Of a stretch of 56,892 nucleotides of DNA, positions 29,242-37,798 are shown piece after piece (the stretch's first letter is position 1; each line of letters begins with the position of its first letter). Position numbers and translations under genes: made by a program. The notes under the pieces are model-generated. The model did not search any database. It was not told where the DNA came from and saw nothing but the letters and a program-made list of their open reading frames with translations. The stretch is from Flavobacteriaceae bacterium (GTDB taxonomy: Bacteria > Bacteroidota > Bacteroidia > Flavobacteriales > Flavobacteriaceae), in the NCBI GenBank assembly GCA_947446865.1, contig CANFHX010000017.1, positions 1 to 56,892 on the forward strand, read 5' to 3'.

Positions 29242-29390
29242 AGAAATTGCTTTCTATTTAAAGAATAATATAAAAAAGATTCTAATCGTTCGTAACTTAT
29301 TAAAATACAATTATTTGAATAAATTTTAACAAAAACGGCGTAGTAACAAAAAATATTTATTTGTACATTAGCAAAAATTGTATACTAATT

Positions 29391-31313
29391 ATGAAAAAAA
29401 CTTACTTAGCATTATTACTGTTTTCGATTTCGATTTCTTTTGCCCAACAACAAGACAATTTAACTACAATTACTGCTGCCGAAATGAAATCAGCTAGTAA
29501 TTTAATGGCGTTTGTATCGAATCCGGATACCCAAAATTATGATATTACCTACCATAAATTAGAGTTTAACGTAGATCCAGCAGTTTATTTAATTTCTGGA
29601 AAAATTACCACTACCTATACCGCTTTGGCAAATATGAATACTATTGTATTTGATTTAGCAAATCAATTAACGGTTTCTTCTGTAGTGAGTAATAGTCAAA
29701 ATTTATCTTTTTTACAAAACGGAAATAATGAATTGGTAATTACTTTACCAGCCATACAAGTTATCGGAACTTCAGCAACCGTGAAGATCACCTACTCTGG
29801 AGCGCCTCCTGTAAATGGTTTTCGAGCTTTTACTACCGAAGTTAGAGGTACTGGAAGCAATACGTTATATACTTTATCCGAACCTTTTGGCGCTAGAGAT
29901 TGGTGGCCATGTAAACAAGATTTGAATGATAAAGTAAATTCTATTGATGTGTATATCACCGCTCCATCGCAATATGTTGCAGTTTCTAACGGCGTAGAAC
30001 CCGAAGCGCCAATAGTTAATGGCACTAGTAAAACTACCCATTTTCATCACGGCTATGCCATACCAGCTTACCTAATTTGCATGGCAGTTACCAATTATAC
30101 GATTTACAATCAAACCGCAGGGGCTGCTCCTAATCTATATCCAATAATAAATTACATCTATCCAGAAAGTTTTAATGCCGGATTGCAAACCCAATTAGCA
30201 CAAACTCCTTTGTTATTAAATTTATTTAGTAATTTATTTGAATTGTATCCTTTCCATAACGAAAAATATGGCCATGCTCAATTTGGATGGGGTGGCGGAA
30301 TGGAACACACTACCGTTTCTTTCATGGTAGGATTTGACCGACAATTAATTGCTCATGAAATGGCACACCAATGGTTTGGTGATAAAATTACTTGTGGCAC
30401 CTGGAAAGACATTTGGCTCAACGAAAGTTTTGCTACTTATGTTGCTTCGTTGGTATATGAGAATTTTGATGGATCAGCTGCTTTTGTTAATGATAAAACG
30501 AGCATGGTAAATTTTATTACTTCCGGAACAGGAGGGGCTGTATTTCTTACCGATGCTGAAGCTACCGACGTAAATAGAATTTTTGATAGCAGATTGACCT
30601 ATAATAAAGGAGCAATGGTTTTGGAAATGCTTCGTTTTAAGATGGGAGATACTGCCTTTTTCCAGGCTATTAAAAATTATCTTGCCGATCCTTCTTTGGC
30701 CTATGGTTATGCCGTTACCACTAACTTAAAATCACATTTAGAAGCGGTTTATGGCAGTAGTTTAACCGAATTTTTTAACGATTGGATTTACAACCAAGGC
30801 TATCCGAGTTATACGATAACTGCTCAAAATTGGGGTTCTGGCCAAGGTCGTTTTACGATTAATCAGACGCAGTCCGATGCTTCGGTGAGCTATTTTGAAA
30901 TGCCTGTTCCTGTAAGAATTCATGGAAGTGGCGGGCAACAACAAGATATTGTATTGAATAATACCGTTAACGGAGAAGTAATCATTAAACCTATTAATTT
31001 TCCAATAACAAGTGTGGAATTTGATCCTGACAAACATTTGATTTCTAAAAATAATAACATCTTATTAGGTAACGAAGATTTTGATTTAGAAAAAGCGATT
31101 TGCCTCTATCCAAACCCAGCAAATGATTTGGTACACATTCAACTACCTACTACATTAACTCTTGAAAAAGTAACAATTTACAACAATTTAGGGCAAGTAG
31201 TTTTAGAAAACAATGCGGTTGATTTCTCGTTATCCTCTATTTCTTCAGGGGTTTATGAGGTGCAACTACAAACTTCGGAAGGGGTTTTTCATAAAAAAAT
31301 TATAAAAAATTAG
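29391..31313 (+). CDS. T9SS-secreted M1 family aminopeptidase
   Basis: A 640-residue secreted zinc peptidase. It has a signal peptide (residues 1-19, ending SFAQ), an N-terminal beta-sandwich typical of M1, then the exopeptidase motif GGGMEH (about 301-306, G-x-M-E-N type with His in place of Asn), HEMAHQWFGD (H322, E323, H326) and NESFATY with the third ligand E345 exactly 18 residues after the HExxH. The C-terminal ~75 residues (CLYPNPANDLVHI to HKKIIKN) form a type A T9SS sorting domain. I chose ATG 29391; an upstream TTG at 29361 overlaps a -7-like TTTATTTG and would precede the signal peptide. It should trim N-terminal residues from extracellular peptides. Confidence 0.94.
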   Translation: MKKTYLALLLFSISISFAQQQDNLTTITAAEMKSASNLMAFVSNPDTQNYDITYHKLEFNVDPAVYLISGKITTTYTALANMNTIVFDLANQLTVSSVVSNSQNLSFLQNGNNELVITLPAIQVIGTSATVKITYSGAPPVNGFRAFTTEVRGTGSNTLYTLSEPFGARDWWPCKQDLNDKVNSIDVYITAPSQYVAVSNGVEPEAPIVNGTSKTTHFHHGYAIPAYLICMAVTNYTIYNQTAGAAPNLYPIINYIYPESFNAGLQTQLAQTPLLLNLFSNLFELYPFHNEKYGHAQFGWGGGMEHTTVSFMVGFDRQLIAHEMAHQWFGDKITCGTWKDIWLNESFATYVASLVYENFDGSAAFVNDKTSMVNFITSGTGGAVFLTDAEATDVNRIFDSRLTYNKGAMVLEMLRFKMGDTAFFQAIKNYLADPSLAYGYAVTTNLKSHLEAVYGSSLTEFFNDWIYNQGYPSYTITAQNWGSGQGRFTINQTQSDASVSYFEMPVPVRIHGSGGQQQDIVLNNTVNGEVIIKPINFPITSVEFDPDKHLISKNNNILLGNEDFDLEKAICLYPNPANDLVHIQLPTTLTLEKVTIYNNLGQVVLENNAVDFSLSSISSGVYEVQLQTSEGVFHKKIIKN

Positions 31314-31334
31314 CACGAAGCAATATTATTAGTA

Positions 31335-31366
31335 AAAAGTAAGGCGAAAACCTTACTTTTGCTTTT
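31335..31366 (+). terminator. Terminator overlapping the rseP -7 box
   Basis: A 10-bp stem, AAAAGTAAGG (31335-31344) with CCTTACTTTT (31351-31360), has a CGAAAA loop and is followed by GCTTTTTT. The 3' arm also contains TACTTTTG (31354-31361), an exact TAnnTTTG, 29 nt before rseP. The same bases may therefore end one transcript and start the next. Confidence 0.75.
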
Positions 31367-31390
31367 TTATAACAATACTGAATCACAAAA

Positions 31391-32734
31391 ATGGAATTTG
31401 CAATTAAACTTTCTCAGTTCTTATTGAGCTTATCAATACTTATTGTTCTTCACGAATTAGGCCACTTCATACCAGCCAAATTATTTAAAACTAGAGTAGA
31501 AAAATTTTATCTTTTCTTTGACTTAAAATATTCTTTATTCAAAAAGAAAATTGGTGAAACCGAATATGGTATTGGATGGTTACCTCTTGGTGGTTATGTG
31601 AAAATATCGGGAATGATAGACGAAAGTATGGACAAAGAACAAATGGCATTGCCTGCGCAACCATGGGAATTTCGTTCTAAACCTACTTGGCAACGTTTAA
31701 TAATTATGTTGGGTGGAGTTATGGTAAATTTCCTCTTAGCTTTCATTATCTATATTGGAATGACCTTTTACTATGGCGAGCAATATATTGCTAATGAAAA
31801 TGTAAAAGATGGTATTTGGGTAAATAATCCTACGGTAGAAAAATTAGGATTTAAAACAGGAGATAAAATTGTTTCGATTGATGGCATTAAAGTGCAAAAA
31901 TTTGACGAAATCAACAAAGAGTTATTTCTTGCTAAAGAAGTAGACCTTAATCGTGACGGGAAAGAAATCAAAATAAAATTACCAGTTAATTTTATTGATC
32001 AATTAATGAAATCGCAAAGAGGAACACTAATCAATCTTCGTATGCCGTTTGTAATTGGTGCCGTTCCAAAAGAATCGCCAAACAAAAATGTATTAAAAGC
32101 AAAAGATATTATAACGAGTTGCAACGGGCAAAAAGTTACCTATGCAGATCAACTGATTGTATTGTTTCAAGGTTTAAAAGGAAAAACCGTTCCTGCAGTT
32201 ATTAGAAGAGACGATAAAGATGTTGCCATAAATTTAATAATTAACGATAGTGCTAAAGTTGTGGTTCAACAAGCTATGTTGCCTTATGATAATTTGGAAA
32301 AATTAGGCTTATATAAAATCAACAAACAAGAATATGGTTTTTTCCAATCGATTCCTGTTGGAATTACAAGAGGGATTAACGAGCTTGCTAGCTACGGAAA
32401 ACAATTAAAAGCAATATTTTCACCTAGCACAGGTGCCTATAAAGGTGTGGGCGGATTTGGAGCTATCTTTAATATTTTCCCATCTACATGGAGTTGGTTT
32501 GTGTTTTGGAACATTACCGCTTTACTATCTATTATGCTTGGTGTAATGAACCTTTTGCCAATTCCTGCCTTAGATGGAGGTCATGTAATCTTTTTATTAT
32601 ACGAAATGATATCTGGCAAAAAACCTACTGACAAGTTTTTAGAAAGAGCTCAAATGGTTGGTTTTGTATTACTTATCACGTTGCTTTTATTTGCAAACGG
32701 AAACGATATTTACAAAGCAATTGTAGGGAAATAA
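31391..32734 (+). CDS. rseP: RIP metalloprotease RseP (site-2 protease)
   Basis: A 447-residue inner-membrane zinc protease that cuts transmembrane substrates such as anti-sigma factors. It shows HELGH in the first membrane segment (residues 22-26), the GxxxxLPLGGYVKI region, the second-core helix VMVNFLLAF, two PDZ-like stretches (about 140-210 and 215-290) and the distal ligand motif NLLPIPALDGGH before the last membrane segments. Length and order are standard for M50B. It stands alone between a terminator and the tRNA gene. Confidence 0.96.
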   Translation: MEFAIKLSQFLLSLSILIVLHELGHFIPAKLFKTRVEKFYLFFDLKYSLFKKKIGETEYGIGWLPLGGYVKISGMIDESMDKEQMALPAQPWEFRSKPTWQRLIIMLGGVMVNFLLAFIIYIGMTFYYGEQYIANENVKDGIWVNNPTVEKLGFKTGDKIVSIDGIKVQKFDEINKELFLAKEVDLNRDGKEIKIKLPVNFIDQLMKSQRGTLINLRMPFVIGAVPKESPNKNVLKAKDIITSCNGQKVTYADQLIVLFQGLKGKTVPAVIRRDDKDVAINLIINDSAKVVVQQAMLPYDNLEKLGLYKINKQEYGFFQSIPVGITRGINELASYGKQLKAIFSPSTGAYKGVGGFGAIFNIFPSTWSWFVFWNITALLSIMLGVMNLLPIPALDGGHVIFLLYEMISGKKPTDKFLERAQMVGFVLLITLLLFANGNDIYKAIVGK

Positions 32735-32761
32735 AAAAAATAAAAATTTTATCGATTTTTG

Positions 32762-32792
32762 TTTGCAAAAAATAAAAATCGCTTTATATTTG
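32762..32792 (+). promoter_or_regulatory. Promoter of tRNA-Asn
   Basis: TTTG at 32762-32765 and TATATTTG at 32785-32792 are 19 nt apart, an exact fit to the Bacteroidota consensus. The transcript would carry a leader of about 80 nt to be removed before the tRNA. Confidence 0.8.
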
Positions 32793-32877
32793 CAACCGCT
32801 TAGCCAGTTAACGACAACATTGTTGAAAGAGCAAAAGCCCCAAAAAAGTTCTTTAAATAAAGTTACAATATACAGTT

Positions 32878-32951
32878 TCCTTCTTAGCTCAGTTGGTTAG
32901 AGCATCTGACTGTTAATCAGAGGGTCCTTGGTTCGAGCCCAAGAGAGGGAG
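32878..32951 (+). tRNA. tRNA-Asn (anticodon GTT)
   Basis: A complete cloverleaf can be drawn: acceptor TCCTTCT with AGAGGGA (one G-U), D-stem GCTC/GAGC, anticodon stem TCTGA/TCAGA with loop CTGTTAA (anticodon GTT), T-stem CTTGG/CCAAG with loop TTCGAGC, discriminator G. The CCA end is not encoded. A strong promoter precedes it and a terminator follows. It marks the border between core genes and the integrase-bearing region, and its 3' end is the likely attachment site. Confidence 0.97.
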
Positions 32952-32961
32952 CAAGTAAGAG

Positions 32962-32995
32962 AAAGCCTTTACAGAAATGTAAAGGCTTTTTTGTT
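32962..32995 (+). terminator. Terminator behind tRNA-Asn
   Basis: A perfect 12-bp stem, AAAGCCTTTACA (32962-32973) with TGTAAAGGCTTT (32978-32989), closed by a GAAA tetraloop and followed by TTTTGTTTTT. Confidence 0.92.
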
Positions 32996-33032
32996 TTTAC
33001 ATGTCATACATTTGTAAAACAAATTAAAAATT

Positions 33033-33947
33033 ATGAAATATTATTTGAGTGATTTTAAAAAACCTATTGATCCAAAAAACCCACTTTTGTTTTTCAACAA
33101 TATTTCAACTGAAGAAGAATTCAATAAATTTTTAAATAATCTTTACCACACTAACGGACTTGGCTTTACAAAACTAGATAATGGTAAATATTCATTTTAT
33201 GCTCATACAGGTTTTTATAATGAGCACATGGATTTAATAGATAGTACTGAATTATATGAAGGTTCTATATATAATAATCTAGTGGAAGTTTTAAATTTCT
33301 ATTACCTAGAGATAGATATGCTTTTAGAAACCAGAAAAATGAAACATCTTTACGAATCAAAAAGAATTGATGATAAATATTCCGAACACCTTATTAACAA
33401 TATTGACTTTTTTTTAAATACATTCGAATTTATTAGAGATGAATCAGCAAAAGGAATAATGATTGAAACACTTAAGAAATTCAGAAGATTAGTTTATAAT
33501 TCATTATCATATTCTGTCCAAACACCTATAAACCAAGAAATTATTGATTACACCCCCCAGAATTCTTATTTACTTGGAGATGTTACTAAAAATGATATTG
33601 AAAAAATTTTTATGATTGCAGAATCAGATTATTTGATAGATATTGAAAGAACTGATTTAGATATTTTTTATGAAGTATTCTTTTCCATAAATCAAAATCA
33701 AAAAACCAAACAAATTTTATTTTTACCCAACCGAACTTTAGTAACAGCATTTATGTATGCTTTAAATTTGATTTATAAAGATTTCACTTTTTCAAAATTA
33801 GAATTATCAAATGTATTTTACTATATAAGTAAAAATAATAAACACAAAAAAATTACACAAGGAGCTTTAAACACTCATCACAGTAGAAGTAAAAATACTA
33901 CTGAATATCAACTACACTTTAGCAAATATTTAAGGGCCTTGAAATAA
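33033..33947 (+). CDS. Unrecognised protein at the element's left end
   Basis: A 304-residue cytoplasmic protein I do not recognise. It is rich in Asn, Lys, Tyr and Phe, has no signal peptide or membrane helix, and is mostly predicted helical in the middle (YEGSIYNNLVEVLNFYYLEI, residues 75-94). The basic C-terminus (KHKKITQGALNTHHSRSKNTTEYQ) could contact nucleic acid. TACATTTG at 33007-33014 is an exact -7 box, 18 nt before the ATG. A hairpin terminator follows, so it is a single-gene unit. By position, first gene beside the attachment site and before the HTH/integrase operon, a regulatory role is conceivable (RteC-like proteins were considered), but I cannot support it. Confidence 0.7.
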   Translation: MKYYLSDFKKPIDPKNPLLFFNNISTEEEFNKFLNNLYHTNGLGFTKLDNGKYSFYAHTGFYNEHMDLIDSTELYEGSIYNNLVEVLNFYYLEIDMLLETRKMKHLYESKRIDDKYSEHLINNIDFFLNTFEFIRDESAKGIMIETLKKFRRLVYNSLSYSVQTPINQEIIDYTPQNSYLLGDVTKNDIEKIFMIAESDYLIDIERTDLDIFYEVFFSINQNQKTKQILFLPNRTLVTAFMYALNLIYKDFTFSKLELSNVFYYISKNNKHKKITQGALNTHHSRSKNTTEYQLHFSKYLRALK

Positions 33948-33960
33948 CAACAAAACACAA

Positions 33961-34001
33961 TTTACATATCACCTTACATTCCATCTTACACCCTTCTTAC
34001 A
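33961..34001 (+). repeat. Four yTTACA direct repeats with ~12-bp period
   Basis: TTTACA at 33961 and CTTACA at 33973, 33985 and 33996 lie 12, 12 and 11 bp apart, just upstream of the -7 box of the HTH/integrase operon. This looks like an iteron or multi-site operator. Confidence 0.5.
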
Positions 34002-34023
34002 CATTAAAGAGAAGGGTTTTTTA
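33990..34023 (+). terminator. Intrinsic terminator of the 33033 gene
   Basis: ACCCTTCT (33990-33997) pairs with AGAAGGGT (34010-34017) and is followed by TTTTTAT. It overlaps the last CTTACA repeat. Confidence 0.75.
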
Positions 34024-34029
34024 TTGAAA

Positions 34030-34037
34030 TAAATTTG
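34030..34037 (+). promoter_or_regulatory. -7 box of the HTH/integrase/helicase operon
   Basis: TAAATTTG is an exact TAnnTTTG, 37 nt before the HTH gene start. The -33 position lacks TTTG and lies next to the CTTACA repeats, which suggests regulated rather than constitutive transcription. Confidence 0.5.
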
Positions 34038-34074
34038 GCAATTAATTGGATAAAACATCCGCAAATTTATTATT

Positions 34075-34359
34075 ATGTTAAAAGAAAAAAGCTTATTTAA
34101 AGATGAGCAAAGTAAAAAAAGTGAAGAGATCTTATCTCTAAACGAGGCAGCAAAGTTCCTTTGTGCCTCCAAGTCATTCGTATATAAAATGACTAGTCAA
34201 AAACTCATTCCCCATTACATCCCGGGAGGGAAAAGGATTTATTTCAAAAAGTCCGATTTGGAAAATTGGCTTCTCAAAAACAGAATACCACCTAGTTCTG
34301 AATTTGAAGCCAACACTGAATGTTATTTACTAACCCCTAAAAATCAAAAATCATGCTAA
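34075..34359 (+). CDS. Excisionase-like helix-turn-helix DNA-binding protein
   Basis: A 94-residue protein with one MerR/excisionase-type winged HTH (HTH_17-like): LSLNEAAKFLCASKSFVYK (residues 23-41), then IPHYIPGGKRIYFKKSDLENWL (wing and third helix, split here only by reading). Such proteins act as excision directionality factors or replication and transfer regulators in Bacteroidota elements. It is the first gene of an operon in which each gene overlaps or nearly touches the next (7-nt overlap with the following gene). The family is clear; its exact target is unknown. The repeats just upstream are a candidate self-regulation site. Confidence 0.85.
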   Translation: MLKEKSLFKDEQSKKSEEILSLNEAAKFLCASKSFVYKMTSQKLIPHYIPGGKRIYFKKSDLENWLLKNRIPPSSEFEANTECYLLTPKNQKSC

Positions 34360-34850
34360 AAAGTATTTCATTAAAAGGAAAAAATACATGTGTTAATTTA
34401 AAAATTAAAGACAAGAAAATTATCTTTAGTTCCTATGTTAAATCAATTAATTTGACTCCCAAAAAAATATTTTGTAACAATAAAGAATCAAATGAAAAAA
34501 TAGTTAATGCATATTATTACCTATCCGCTTTTCTTGATGATTATTATTCGGAGGACAAAGATGAAATGATAAATGACAGTATCAAATTTCGATTTAATCA
34601 TGATTGTTTTATAGATGCTGTTATTTGCATATTGAACAATCTTGATGATAAACTGCAAGCAAAAATTAATGAAGTTCAATTCGACTTTAATTATAATTAT
34701 TTATTAAGTAAAGATTTAATTCTGCTTAAATCATGTTATTTAGCAAAGGATAAGATTTATGCAGTTTCAAATTTTGTTGAAACAGACAATTCGAACTTAA
34801 CAACTGATGAAGTAAAATTTAATCGTTTTAGACTTACTATAAAACTTTAA
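34353..34850 (+). CDS. Unrecognised protein between HTH and integrase
   Basis: A 165-residue protein of no family I know. It has a beta-rich N-terminus (SISLKGKNTCVNLKIKDKKI, residues 3-22) and a helical middle (YYLSAFLDDYYSE). No signal peptide, membrane segment or catalytic motif is visible. It overlaps the HTH gene by 7 nt and ends 4 nt before the integrase start, so translation is probably coupled. By position it may modulate recombination, but there is no sequence evidence for that. Confidence 0.7.
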   Translation: MLKSISLKGKNTCVNLKIKDKKIIFSSYVKSINLTPKKIFCNNKESNEKIVNAYYYLSAFLDDYYSEDKDEMINDSIKFRFNHDCFIDAVICILNNLDDKLQAKINEVQFDFNYNYLLSKDLILLKSCYLAKDKIYAVSNFVETDNSNLTTDEVKFNRFRLTIKL

Positions 34851-34854
34851 CACT

Positions 34855-36111
34855 ATGGCAAAAATTAACATATTACTCAGAGATGCTCAAAACAAAAATG
34901 GACAATATCCTATCGTTTTGAGAATCATTAAAAACAGAAAAGTTAAGATTATTACTTTGGGAATGGATTGTCAGAAATCTAATTGGGATGAGAAATCATC
35001 CCAATTCCAAAAGAGTATGCCTAACCATATCCAAAAGAATCTTCTTTTGTCAAAATTGAAACAGAAAGCTTGGATGATTATTGACCAATTCAATATTGAT
35101 GAAATTGATTTTACTCTTGATCAATTTGATCAAAAATTTAGAGGAAAAGCGCAAAGTAAGATTACAGTATTAGAATTTTGGGAAGATAAAATTATTGATT
35201 TAAATCTTGGCGGACGAACAGGAAACGCAAGAGCGCATAAAGACACTAAAAATTCATTTTTCAGGTTTTGTAAAAATCAAAAAATACTCTTCAAAGAAAT
35301 AACCGTTGAGATGCTGGATAAATATGAAACTCATATGAGGTCTACTGGCAGTAATGATGGCGGAATTGGAGTAAGAATGAGAGAATTGAGAGCTGTTTAT
35401 AACGATGCTATTAAAAAAGGTATTGTAGAAGAAAAATACTATCCTTTTAAAACTTATAAAGTTTCAAAACTTAAGGGTAAAGGATTCAAAAAAGCATTGT
35501 CCAGAGATGAAGTTAGATTGATTGAAAATCTTGACGAAGCTAAATATCCACAACTACGGGAAGCAAAACAGTTATTTGTGTTTTCTTATTACACCCGCGG
35601 TATGAACTTCTATGACATCATGAAGTTAACATGGGACAGAGTTGAGAATGATAAAATCATTTACACACGCTCTAAAACCAAGGGTAGATTTACTGTTAAA
35701 ATACTACAGCCTATTCAAGATATTCTTAATTACTATAAGGATCTTAATACGGATACAAATTTTGTTTTTCCCATTTTACTAAATGAAGGTATGACACCAA
35801 TTCAAATTGAAAATAGGAAAGCAAAAAAACTAAAAAGATTCAATAGTGACTTAAAAAAGATTGCTGAAATAGTCGGAATTGACAAGCCACTCACAAGTTA
35901 TGTGGCAAGGCACAGCTTCGCAACTAATTTAAAGCAATTAGGAGTATCAACGGACATTATAAGTCAGTCGATGGGGCACCAAAATATATCAATCACTTCA
36001 GCATACCTAAAAGATTTTGAAAATGATGTGATTGACGATGCAAATGAAAAGCTATTAATGGAACCAATATCAATTTATAATTTAAATCATGGAAGAAAAT
36101 ATGCAGCATAA
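34855..36111 (+). CDS. Tyrosine recombinase (integrase)
   Basis: A 418-residue site-specific recombinase. It has an N-terminal arm-binding domain and a SAM-like core-binding domain (residues about 105-205, TVLEFWEDKI through KTYKVSKLKGK). The catalytic domain carries R248 (YTRGMNF), a Lys in SKTKGRF, R352 (YVARHSFAT, where the first His of the HxxR box is replaced by Tyr, as I remember from many Bacteroidota integrases), H375 (SMGHQNI) and the nucleophile Y384 (SAYLKDF). It is intact and should integrate and excise the element; the neighbouring tRNA-Asn is the probable target. The next gene overlaps by 23 nt. Confidence 0.95.
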   Translation: MAKINILLRDAQNKNGQYPIVLRIIKNRKVKIITLGMDCQKSNWDEKSSQFQKSMPNHIQKNLLLSKLKQKAWMIIDQFNIDEIDFTLDQFDQKFRGKAQSKITVLEFWEDKIIDLNLGGRTGNARAHKDTKNSFFRFCKNQKILFKEITVEMLDKYETHMRSTGSNDGGIGVRMRELRAVYNDAIKKGIVEEKYYPFKTYKVSKLKGKGFKKALSRDEVRLIENLDEAKYPQLREAKQLFVFSYYTRGMNFYDIMKLTWDRVENDKIIYTRSKTKGRFTVKILQPIQDILNYYKDLNTDTNFVFPILLNEGMTPIQIENRKAKKLKRFNSDLKKIAEIVGIDKPLTSYVARHSFATNLKQLGVSTDIISQSMGHQNISITSAYLKDFENDVIDDANEKLLMEPISIYNLNHGRKYAA

Positions 36112-37582
36112 CGACGTAAATAATTTAATAGACCGTTTCCATCTTGTATTACCTTTTTTTGATGAATGCCTTAACAAAAAAGGTGAAATGGAAATTATAA
36201 TTAGTAATCAAAAGCTCATTCTATTTTGGGAAGCGTTAGGCTATCGGAAAGTAATTGATGAAACAGGGAGTTATATCTTAGTAAATATTCAGAGAAATTC
36301 TATAGTGAAAGAAGTAAAAGAACATTTGTTGAGATTTGAAATTAGAGAATACACTAAGCATATAAATCGAGCTGATGTATGGGAACTTTTTCTTAGGTCC
36401 GAGAATGTTGCCAAGAAACATTATGAATCATTTCATACTATTGACATGACCAGAAACACAGGGAATGAAAAAACGGGATACTTATACTTCAAAAACGCAA
36501 TTTTAAAAGTTACATTAGAAAAAATTGAAATTGTTGAGTATGATAATTTTGAAGGATATGTTTGGGAGAAAGAAATTATTAAAAGAAATTTTATTGTTTC
36601 AGAAGATGCTGAGTGTGTTTTTGGAGAGTTTGTCTGGATAATTGCCAATAATGAACCAAAACGTTTAAAGAGCATTATATCCATTATTGGATACCTTATT
36701 CATTCTTTCAAAGATCCAACTTTTTCGAAAGCAATCATTTTAATGGATTCGGAAATCGACGTTGAATTTGATGAAGCAAATGGCGGAACTGGAAAATCTT
36801 TAATTGGGAAAGCTGTAAGCCAAATTGTACCAATATTATTCATCGATGGCAAAACCATAAAAAGTCAGGATAAGTTTAGACTTTCAGGATTAAACGGTCA
36901 CCATAGAATAATTTTCTTTGATGATGTGAAGAAGGATTTCGATTTCGAAAGTCTATATCCTCTCATCACGGGTGACCTTTATATCGAAAAAAAGTATAAA
37001 AATGCTGTAGTAATTCCAGGCACAGAAACTCCAAAACTCCTAATCACTTCAAATTATGTAGTCAAAGGTGGTGGAGGAAATGCGGAAAAACGCAGAAAAG
37101 TTGAATATGAAGTGTCTACTTATTTCAAAAATATCCAAACTCCATTAGAGCAATTTGAACATCGTTTGTTTGATGATTGGGATAAAGAAGAGTGGATTAA
37201 ATTTGACAATTTTATGATTAAAGCCTTACAGTTTTATCTTAAAAATGGACTATTAGAACCCCAACCTATAAATATTGACTTTAACAGGTTAAAAATAGAA
37301 ATTGGTGTCGATTTTATTGATTTTATGGATAGCTTAATTAGTAAACCTGAACTGTATCAAAAACCATCTTTACCTGATATTCTTGTAATAGATAAAAACA
37401 AATTATTTGATGAATTCTTAAAAACAAAACCAAATAATGGGGAACGGATTAGTCCTATTATCTTTAAAAAGGGAATAGATAAGTATTGTGATTATTATCA
37501 AATACAACACAATCATTACAAGAGCAATGGTAATAATTATGTAGAACTGAATATCGAGAAAATCATTAAACAAGCCTCTTAA
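36089..37582 (+). CDS. SF3/D5-like replication helicase
   Basis: A 497-residue ATPase. The C-terminal half shows the superfamily 3 order: Walker A ANGGTGKSLIGKAV (residues about 229-242), Walker B HRIIFFDDV, motif C ETPKLLITSNYV (sensor Asn) and an arginine-rich patch AEKRRKVEYEV. The N-terminal ~200 residues resemble the non-catalytic or primase-like half of D5-type phage and plasmid helicases, but I see no primase active site. The start at 36089 overlaps the integrase; ATG 36101 is an alternative. It is probably the element's replication initiator or helicase. A structured, repeat-rich region follows at once. Confidence 0.85.
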   Translation: MEENMQHNDVNNLIDRFHLVLPFFDECLNKKGEMEIIISNQKLILFWEALGYRKVIDETGSYILVNIQRNSIVKEVKEHLLRFEIREYTKHINRADVWELFLRSENVAKKHYESFHTIDMTRNTGNEKTGYLYFKNAILKVTLEKIEIVEYDNFEGYVWEKEIIKRNFIVSEDAECVFGEFVWIIANNEPKRLKSIISIIGYLIHSFKDPTFSKAIILMDSEIDVEFDEANGGTGKSLIGKAVSQIVPILFIDGKTIKSQDKFRLSGLNGHHRIIFFDDVKKDFDFESLYPLITGDLYIEKKYKNAVVIPGTETPKLLITSNYVVKGGGGNAEKRRKVEYEVSTYFKNIQTPLEQFEHRLFDDWDKEEWIKFDNFMIKALQFYLKNGLLEPQPINIDFNRLKIEIGVDFIDFMDSLISKPELYQKPSLPDILVIDKNKLFDEFLKTKPNNGERISPIIFKKGIDKYCDYYQIQHNHYKSNGNNYVELNIEKIIKQAS

Positions 37583-37596
37583 TAAAAGTTAAAAAG

Positions 37597-37754
37597 GAAC
37601 TTAAAAAGTGACAAAGTGACTTCAGTATATAAAAAGTTATTTTCAAACTTGTAAATAACATCATTTTTTAAGTTCTTTCTTTAGTCTTTTTATCCTTCAA
37701 AATAACTTTTCAAAAGCGATTGTCACTTTGTCACTGTGATAGTCGCTTTTTCAT
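37597..37754. promoter_or_regulatory. Interleaved inverted repeats with terminator, candidate replication origin
   Basis: Three perfect inverted-repeat pairs interleave: GAACTTAAAAA (37597-37607) with 37665-37675; AGTGACAAAGTGAC (37607-37620) with GTCACTTTGTCACT (37722-37735); AAAAGTTATTTT (37632-37643) with AAAATAACTTTT (37699-37710). The second pair holds AGTGAC twice per arm, an iteron-like pattern. AAAAGCGA (37712-37719) with TCGCTTTT (37743-37750) and a T-run forms a terminator for the upstream operon. SF3 initiators often act at repeats near their gene, so an origin is plausible. Confidence 0.55.
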
Positions 37755-37769
37755 TTCAACCTTTTAATA

Positions 37770-37798
37770 ATTAAACATTAACCTTAAATTTTATAAAT
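37770..37798 (+). promoter_or_regulatory. Leader shared with the RadC-like gene
   Basis: ATTAAACATTAACCTTAA begins exactly 29 nt before the ATG. The same block (ATTAAACATTAACTTTAA) begins exactly 29 nt before the ATG at 54811. Confidence 0.6.

Noticed and set aside
33961..34001. Short CRISPR-like array of CTTACA units
   Set aside because: Units are only 6 bp with 5-6 bp between them, far too short. An operator or iteron is the better reading.
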